NCBI GenBank assembly: GCA_026745465.1
Contig: JACYXH010000812.1
Coordinates: 4,516,454 to 4,580,453, forward strand
Source: Lota lota
Taxonomy: Eukaryota > Chordata > Actinopteri > Gadiformes > Lotidae
Length of the DNA: 64,000 nt
Direction of reading: 5' to 3'
Under the pieces are notes generated by a model. The model was given only the letters and a program-made list of their open reading frames with translations. It was not told the DNA's origin and made no database searches. Within the stretch, counting starts at the first letter, position 1. Every line of letters starts with the position of its first letter. The position numbers and the translations under genes are program-made. Below, piece after piece: positions 50,805 to 59,800 of this stretch.

Positions 50805-53800
50805 GAGGGGGGGTGGGGGAACTCATCACTGGCACCACAGAGACAGACAGGTGGGGGAGGAGGGGTGGCAGTGGGACAGTGGGGATGGGGACCCTCCTGC
50901 AGGCCAACAGAGATTCTCTGTAGCAACACACTAAGTGGTCCGCTCCATTTCAGTACAGGGGGGTGGGGTGGGGGTGGGGGGGGGGGCTTGGTCATACTGG
51001 GAGCCAACCTGGAGGGGTGGAGGGAGCCCCCCTGTCTGGAATGAACCAAAAGAGGCTGGTTGAATGCCTCTGCCCTGGGAAATGTGACTGGAGTATTTAG
51101 TTATGGGGCAGACAACAGGCTCAAAGAGAAGGACTAGGGGGACTCCGGGTCTCATCCATTACATATATGTAGCCCATGGAGGTCACCTCATGCTTGCTAA
51201 TGGTGCAGCCGGATGCAGTAAATCCGTTTCAATCGCTGCCGTGGAGTTTTTGGACAATTTGACAAATATCCAAGTGACGAATGTTTTTCCCATGTGGGAA
51301 AAACCTGACAAATAAAACCAAAATTTTAAAATATATTATTTGAGGCAACTCGATCTCCGTTAGAGAAATATGTATTTTATTATATTTTATGTAAATGTAT
51401 TTAATCAGTATATAATGAAAATTTCACAGAAACGCCCGTGAAATAATCGCAACGTTCTCTAAACATTGTTTACCTTGGTTGTCTTACACACTTAAAACAT
51501 GTATTGGAGAATCATTTCCAGGGAAAAAGCAGCAAGTCAAAATAGCTTGCGTTCCCAGCCAGGAATGGGGAGGGAAAGGGAGAGGGGAGAGTGAATCTCA
51601 CCTCTGAGTACTGGTTGAACATGCGTATGAGCGGGTCCACTAGGTTGAACACATTCCTCCAGTCGAAGTTGGCCATGTCCTCCTCCCGTTTGTACTCCGG
51701 CCCGCTGTACAGGAAGTTCAGGATGTCCCTGGTGGAAAACACTGTGTCCTCCAGACGCGTGTCCAGGAAGTCCATGACTGTAGGGTTCCTTAAGGTGTCC
51801 TGCAGAAACGAGAGAGGTTAACACAATGTTCCCTGAATTCCTTTGGGTGTTAAAATAAGAAACATTTAGTCTTTAGGATATATAATTCCTTTGCCTTTTC
51901 CCTGTAAACCCAACTTGTATACATTTACACCTGATTGTAGTTATTCCACTTTCAAAGCGTAGTAGACTAGACAGCCAAGAGACAGCTAATAGGACAAGGA
52001 GCCGTATTTACCACTACAATTCCTCTCATTCTGCCATTCTGACATGTTGAAGTTCTTATCTTGCTAGAGAACGAAGCTATTCCACAAAACAAAGTGTGAA
52101 ACGAAAGAAATCTGCATATCAGTAAGTGCAGGTTTGTGTATCATTGTAAACTGTGTGCGACATTGTATATTTGTAAACGCACATAGACAATGCATTGCAC
52201 AACACACAACCTACTCGACTTTTAAATCTGCCTAGGAACAGGCATCTTCAACCCACTCTCAGTGAACGCAGAGTTTTGTTGGGGCCTCACCCTGATCATG
52301 TTCATCTGGACGCTGCTGTGGAGGAAGGTCCAGACCTGAGGCCCCAGCTCCTCCCAGGCCCTGGCCATGTTCTGCAGACGCTCCAGCTCCTCAAACGTAC
52401 CGTTGGCCTGGAGACAAGAGCAAGCCCGCTTGCATCAGCACGCACAAACGCACACATGCGCCAACACACTCGCACACTCAAGCACTCACACATGCAGATG
52501 TGCACACCCACACATGTCTGCACACGTCCACACACTCATACACACCCACACACAAACATAAAAGCGCAGACACATTCACACACACACACATACACACACA
52601 AACCCAAGGTCCCAGGCATGCGTGCACACGGACATGCACCCACGTACTCACTGACACTGACATACATGTGCAGTACATGGAGGAATACATATGTACTAGT
52701 GTGTTTTTGTTTTTGTTTAAGTGATTTTTGATTTGCGTAAGTAGTTAAATGTGAGATATCTGTTTTGTGTCTAAGAGCATCACAGAGTTAACAACAAATA
52801 GAAAGCAGATTTCTTCTCTTGGGTTTGTGCCTTATTTGAACATTTTTTCATGGATAAACATCGGTTCATCTTTACCCACAAGGAGATTAGCGGTCAGATC
52901 ATTGGATTTAATTTGTGTATTTAACAGATACATGTTTTTAAAGAGATATTTTGGCAATAGGACTGAGAGACTGAGCGAGAAAGAGACTAAGACAGAGTCA
53001 GAGACAGAGAGAAAGACAGAGAGAAAGACAGAGAGACAGACAGAGACAGAGACAGAGTCAGAGAGAGAGACAGACAGAGACAGATAGAGACAGAGACCAA
53101 AAGAGAGAGAGACAGACAGAGACAGAGAGAGACAGAGCGAGAGACAGAGACAGAGTCAAAGGTCAAGCAGCTCTGGTGTGAGTGTGGTGGTAGAGGTGGG
53201 GGTCAGACCAGAGGTGGTCTCCCACTCGTCTTACACTCTTTAATATCTTGCGGGTGGCGGGGGAGTCGGGGGTGTACAGGACCTTTCCCATCAGCAGGGG
53301 CTTCACTGAATTCCACACTATCTTGGTGACCGGGTTGGACTCCAGTGTCTGCATCAGGTTGTTGCAGAAGGGAGCTGTGGGGGGGGGGGGGGGGGGGGGG
53401 GGTATCATCGTCTGATCTCATCCACCTCTGACCCCTCCCATCCACAAATATACTCACTAGACAGTCAAGAGACCGGTAGCCAATAAGACGAGAACAAATA
53501 TTTTCCATTACCTTCGTTTTGCATACAACCTGTATTTATCTTCCTAGAGACTTAAGTGCACCGCAGACTGTGCCTCAAATAAACAGAAAAATGACTTCTT
53601 CCTCACATACATTAAACTCCTTAAGCAATGTTACCTAGGCAACTTGTATGTACTGCGCTAGTTTGCAAAAATATGTTTTTTCATTGTGTGTGTGTGTGCA
53701 TATATGTGTTTTTGTTTTATGCGTTTAAATGCTAAAAGCTAATGCCTCCCACTATGTATCTTTGGAAGCTTTTGAAACATCAGTTAGAGAAAGAGCTCAT

Positions 53801-56800
53801 TGAGCTAGATTAATGAGGACAAAAGACAGCACGCGGCAGGTGAATAATGAACAAACAGGAAATGAAGTAAACCACATATGCAGCAGATCTTGGTTTGACG
53901 TCTTAAAGACCCCAACAGGATGAGGTTTTTTGACGTCAAGATTAGTTTTATAAAAAGTGCATCGTCATTGCTCAACCAAACCTGACCTAACCTTACCTAA
54001 CCTCAACTCAACTCAACCCAACCCAACCCAACCCAGACCAGCCTGGTGTGGAGCCAGCCCCGTACTCACTGGTGGTTGCATCGTAGCGGTAGTCGCGGCT
54101 CTTGCTGCCGTTGACCCCCAGGAACACCTTGTAGTTGTTGTCCTCGTACCAGTTGAAGGAGAGCACGCGGGACCCCCCTCCCTCCGGGTAGCCGCAGACC
54201 AGGGAGGACAGCAGGGACGTCAGCTCGCTGAAGGAGGCCGGGCCCCCGGACCGCACCAGTGGCTGGAGGGCCTTCAGGAGGTCCCTAGAGCTGCTCCTCT
54301 CCATCAGCTAGAGCGGTGAAGAGGAAGTGTGTGAGTGATTTCTCAGAACGCTGTGCGGCAAAACAAATAAACTAATCACAATAAATACACACAGAACACT
54401 TAGGGACGCACTCACAATACACACACACGTAGTTGAACCCAGTAAGAAGCACTACTATTTAATATTGATGATTTGAAGGACTAGTTTTTCATTTTATCAT
54501 GTTTCATTATGAATAATATTGCAATATTTATGTTGTATTATATTATAAAGAACAATCATAATAATAATAATAATATGATATATATATACATAATATAATA
54601 GTGTATGATATTTCTTGTGGATCAAACTCGTCCCCTTAAAGGCTACACGCCCCCTCTGCCCTTCCTTAGCGGTGCTTATGTAACTCCAACCCAGTCACAT
54701 CATGTGAAGTTCCAACACACAAGAGCCCCGGACCGCCAACAATACTACCAGGAAGAGAAGCCAACACAGTGAGCGTTGGCGGGCCCCCCATCCCCAGCCG
54801 TGACGAGGACAGAGCCGGGGCGGACCACGCTGCATCCTCCTATTGAGGGGGGAAAGTGACTTCCTCTGTATTCCTCTCCCGCGCACATCACGTCCTTGGT
54901 AGGAACTAACACGCACACATGGCCGCTGGGTGTACTAGCATGTACTGTACTGTGCTGATGGCCTTTGTACAACAATTATAATAATACAAATTTAAAAAAC
55001 ACAATAAACACACATCCACTCCATTCCACAGACAACATAGAGACATCCAGAGATGGAAAAAGGAGAGGGAGTGGAGTTTAAAAAAAAATGTTAGCACCCA
55101 CTCTGCCGTTTACTGAGAATGGGCTGAAAACATCTGTTCATATCTGTGCACATATAGAAGGGTAGGTTGTGGTTTGTGCCATGCATTGTGTATATGCAAA
55201 CATATATGTACAAACATACAATGCTACACACAATTTGCAATGATGCACATACCTGCACTTAATAACATGCAGAATGTGGACTGTAAACTGAGATTAGGAT
55301 GGCGCAATCGTTTATAAAATCTGTGGTCACCATGGTTGACACGGCATTCACAACAACGCGCTGCCTCTCATAGGCCGTGGTACGTGTGCATTCGCACGCC
55401 GGTAGGCGCACCAGCCAACATGCTAAGAACAAACAAAACACACACACCCTTTCTGACATGTTTTCCCTCAATCCCCTCTCAGTGACCCCCCTACACACAC
55501 ACACACACACACACACGTACCATACACACGCCCGCAACTTAAAGGGAACCAAGTTTGGTTAGGAGAGCATTTGGCTAGTCTCTCTGTCACCAAAGCAAGA
55601 AGCAAGTCCCACCTACAGGAAGTGTCACCTCTAAGGAATGTTTCTCCCCCCCCCCCCCCTTTCTCTCTCTCTCTCTCAGCGGCTCCTGGCCAACTCTCTG
55701 GAAGAATACACGGCCTGGGGGGACGTACAGTAAACGTGCCCAGACACACAATGGCCTACTTTTGTCTGTGGTCATGTGTGTGTGTGTGTGTGTGTACAGT
55801 GTGTTGGATACACAGACATGCTTACCCACACAAACGCACACAAAGTAAATACCACACACAGACACACACATACACACACACACATATACCTAGCTGCACA
55901 TACTTTATATACACATTACAGCACCTATCACTTACTTTCGTCCAAGAGTAAACAGGGACCTGCGGAAGAGACTAGCTTCCTGAAGACTAAAAATATACTG
56001 GGGCCACTTGTCCCACCGGCACCAGAAGAGGAGAGGGGTGGGGAGAGGAGAGAGGAGACCGGAGAGGGGTGGGGAGAGGATTAGAGAGGAGAGAAGGGCA
56101 GAGAAGAGGAGAGGAGAGGAGAGGAGAAGAGGAGAGAAGAGAGTGGTGGGGAAAGGAAAGGAGAGAAGAGTAGAGGACAGAGGAGAGGAGAGGAGAGGAG
56201 AGGAGAGGAGAGGAGAGGAGAGGAGAGGAGAGGAGAGGAGAGGAGAGGAGAGGAGAGGAGAGGAGAGGAGAGGAGAAGTGATGAGAGAAAATAAGAGAGA
56301 AATGGAGCAGAGACAGGTAAAGAGAGGGGTGGAGGAGAAAATAAAGGATTGATTGGAGCACTTACCACTTGTATTTTCTCAAGCACAGTGCTAAGGACTC
56401 GACCCCAGAAGTGCAGGTCAATCCCCTGGGCACTGCGATCCATTACCCGGGGCATCTGTGGGGGAAAACCGAGCCACATACTCAGGGAAGTGGACTTTAA
56501 AAAGAAATACAATACAAATATCTTTAACGTGAAATTGTTCATCCTGTTGATTTAGTACTCTGAATCAATACAGGACACAAATCATTATCGGCCATAAATG
56601 TCGACAGAGCAGACCTAACGGGGGCCTTGAGTGGATGTCTGAGTGGGACATCCACAAAGCAGTGCATTTCTGTCCCTGCACAGACCTCCATTTGTGTCAA
56701 CTTGTATGCAAATGCATGATGAATGGCTGCTACATATAGTATGCAGATGGGTCTGCTCCCCTGGACTATATAGGAGCAATTCATAACAGGTGCCATTCAA

Positions 56801-59800
56801 AGCAGATTTTAGCCGTAGGTATTAGTTCCTATAGCTGGATCCAATGGGTATCTTTCTGAGCAATATTGCCAGATAACATGTTTTTGAACATGCTTTAGAC
56901 AATCAATCAAGTTCATTTCCATGACTAGTAATAAAACCAAATCCTTTGTTTAACTGCTTTGAACCACAATTGTCTTAGCTCAACAATGTCTTAAACATTG
57001 ACCCAAGCATGAAACAGGCTCTTACTTTCCTCTTAAAGCCTATCTGTTTGCAATGAAAGAATGTGAACAGGTTCCGGCCTCCTTTACATCGTCAGCTAGT
57101 GCGAACCCTTAAGTGACCCACGTCCTACAGCGAAACACCGAGGTGTCTCGTGCAATAAACACAATGAACCCCGATCATTACGCGCTTTCCTCTGACACTT
57201 GTCTTTCCGAGTAAAAGGCAGGGGCCATTAAGGTCTCGGTGAGGTGTCGGTGAGGGCCCCCCCCCCCCGCTCGGGGCACCTCTGTGTCGCCGGGGTCACG
57301 GAAACGCACGAGTGCCAAGACAAACAGCGGCAGAGAGATATCCTTCCTCTCGCATTCCTCCCCGCTCGCATTTCAATGAAACAAGGGAAAGGGCTGGGAG
57401 GCGTGCGTGTGTAATGGAAATGGAGGGAGTGATGTCATGATGAAGTTGGGTTTTTCATCCTAGCAGTTAAACAGCAACCCCCAAGAAATAAGCCACAAAC
57501 TGACATTGGTGAAGGAGTCTAGAAATGTGAGAATGACCTCAAACCCTTTATCTGACACAGATAAAGGGTGTGTCAAAGTGTAAATCAGTTACTGTATATT
57601 TAGATCTGAATGCACTTTTACAGTATCAACCTTTGTGGATTTTAGTTATTTGAATATATTAGTAGTTATAACCATGTATGTGTGCTTATGGTGGGTATGT
57701 TTGATATTTACCCAAGACATTTTTAAATACCCATCTCTCCTTGATATTCATAATGTTGCCCACTCTTATGTTCTTGTTAGGGTCAGATATAATGGCACAC
57801 TTGGTGGACATTTCACAACTAGGTATGTATTAGCAGTTCACATGCAAGTATAGTAATGCATTTCTATTGGCCAGCACAACACAACACCCTCTGGGCGGGG
57901 CCTGCTTATAACTAAGTCCATTAGATAAATAGGCCAAGATGGATAAGGCCTTCGAAGGTCCCCCCACTTAAGCCAATCCCCTGACCCCTTGTTTGACCCC
58001 CAACGCTGAAGCAGAGCATACACTGGGGGTGGGCTCAGTGTGTGACATTGGAGATGATGAACCCATGAAGGGCTAGGAGTGGTTGGGGAAGAAAGAGGCT
58101 GCATATGAAGATCATTAGAATGCATTGTGTGAAGGCCTAGAAAAGGATGTACACAAAATCTGACTGTTGATGGATCCACCTTGAACACTGAGCAAATATA
58201 CACATACTATTTTAGTTGTCAAGCATAACAAATGCACAATATTTGTCCAGCACAAAATATTGATTTGGCAATTAGCTTAAATATAGCCTTAGTGGCTACG
58301 GGCCATCATTAAATTACCTCTCACATGCCACGTGATGGCATCACATATGGTCTCTACTGGAAAACATTAACTACCTACGGAGTATGCACTCACTGAACTA
58401 TGTTTACCAAAGCTATGTCCCACCTTGTCTTTAAGCAACAGAACAGCAGCTATCACAACAATGAACCAATGAACTTTGGATTATAAAATGTGTATTCCGT
58501 TCAGTGTAAAGCAGTCTGACACAATTTAGATGTTGGCTTTTATTGAAATGATTTGGCCATGAGAAGCTAACGTTGTCCAGAGGTCCTGATGTTTCCCAAT
58601 CATAAATCTATGTTAGATAGGATTTGTATTGTTAATTTACATTTCCTCCTTTTCACAATTGTTCAACTATTTGACAACCATTTAGAATTAATCATATATG
58701 TAATAGAACATACATATTTAATTCTGTGCTGGGTGATTGGTTAGTTCCACATCACAGAAGTAGAGGTAGACACGATGAGACCTCCAGGCATGTTGTTTAG
58801 AACTGAATGTGATGTTCGACAAGGGGAGACAAAAGGATGTATATTATTAAGAAGCTATTATAAGATTGAAATCAGTGGAGAAAATCTCTGCAGGAAAAAG
58901 CCAACTCCTTCATTGTTATTATTCGAACAACCACAACATGCACATGCATATTGTAAACCCTCTAAACATATTTCAGCAAGGATGACAAGTAGTTTGTGTT
59001 TTTCCTAACTGAGGAAATACTTCTCAAAGTACCGAAGATTATTTGGCAGTTTCTACACCTAAACCCTGATTGAGAATGCCAGCCTCTATGAAAGAACTTG
59101 GAAATGGCCATATGCTATCGCAAACCCCCTTCCCTCTAACAATGCCAACAACACCTGCCAAGTAATATGCATATATCTACATATTTAATACTATGTCTAC
59201 GAGCCCATCTAGTGTCTATTCAATGTAAATCTGTAAAAACCCACTACTTCTGCAAATACGACCATCTGTGTCGCGTTTTCACGCGGAGAAGACTATAGAA
59301 TAAAATCCTTTAAAGTTTTCTCTGAAGAGAAAACAGAGCAGACTGACCAATCGGAAGATCTTGAAGAAGTCCAAATTGGCATAGAGGATGTCCTCGATCT
59401 TCTGCAGCTTCTGCTGGGAGAGGGCGCACATAGCGTTGCGCACGGAGAACATGCCCCGGCGGCTGTGGAAGAGGATGAAGCGCTCCAGCAGAGCCTGGCT
59501 GCAGGCGATGTCTTTCAGCTGCAGGTCTGGGATACCGAAGGCAAACTGGAGGAGGAAGGACATTAGGAAGAGAAAGTCTATCCCAATCAATGTTCCTGGT
59601 TCACTGTCGTTGTGGGCAACTCAACCGATAACTGATATGATGATGCTCATTTCATTGATTCTCTGGACACATATTTCTGTATTGTTGGAAACTATCATTT
59701 TTTACAAAGCTTTTAGATTATGATATTTTGGTGTACACGATTTCATCACCGCTTTATCTAAAGGCCACTAACCCTATCTCATTGCCATCTACAAGTTTAC

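Noticed and set aside
56008..56361. Frames of ERRGEERR and [10 protein letters not shown] repeats
   Set aside because: Translation of the GGAGA satellite in intron 7.
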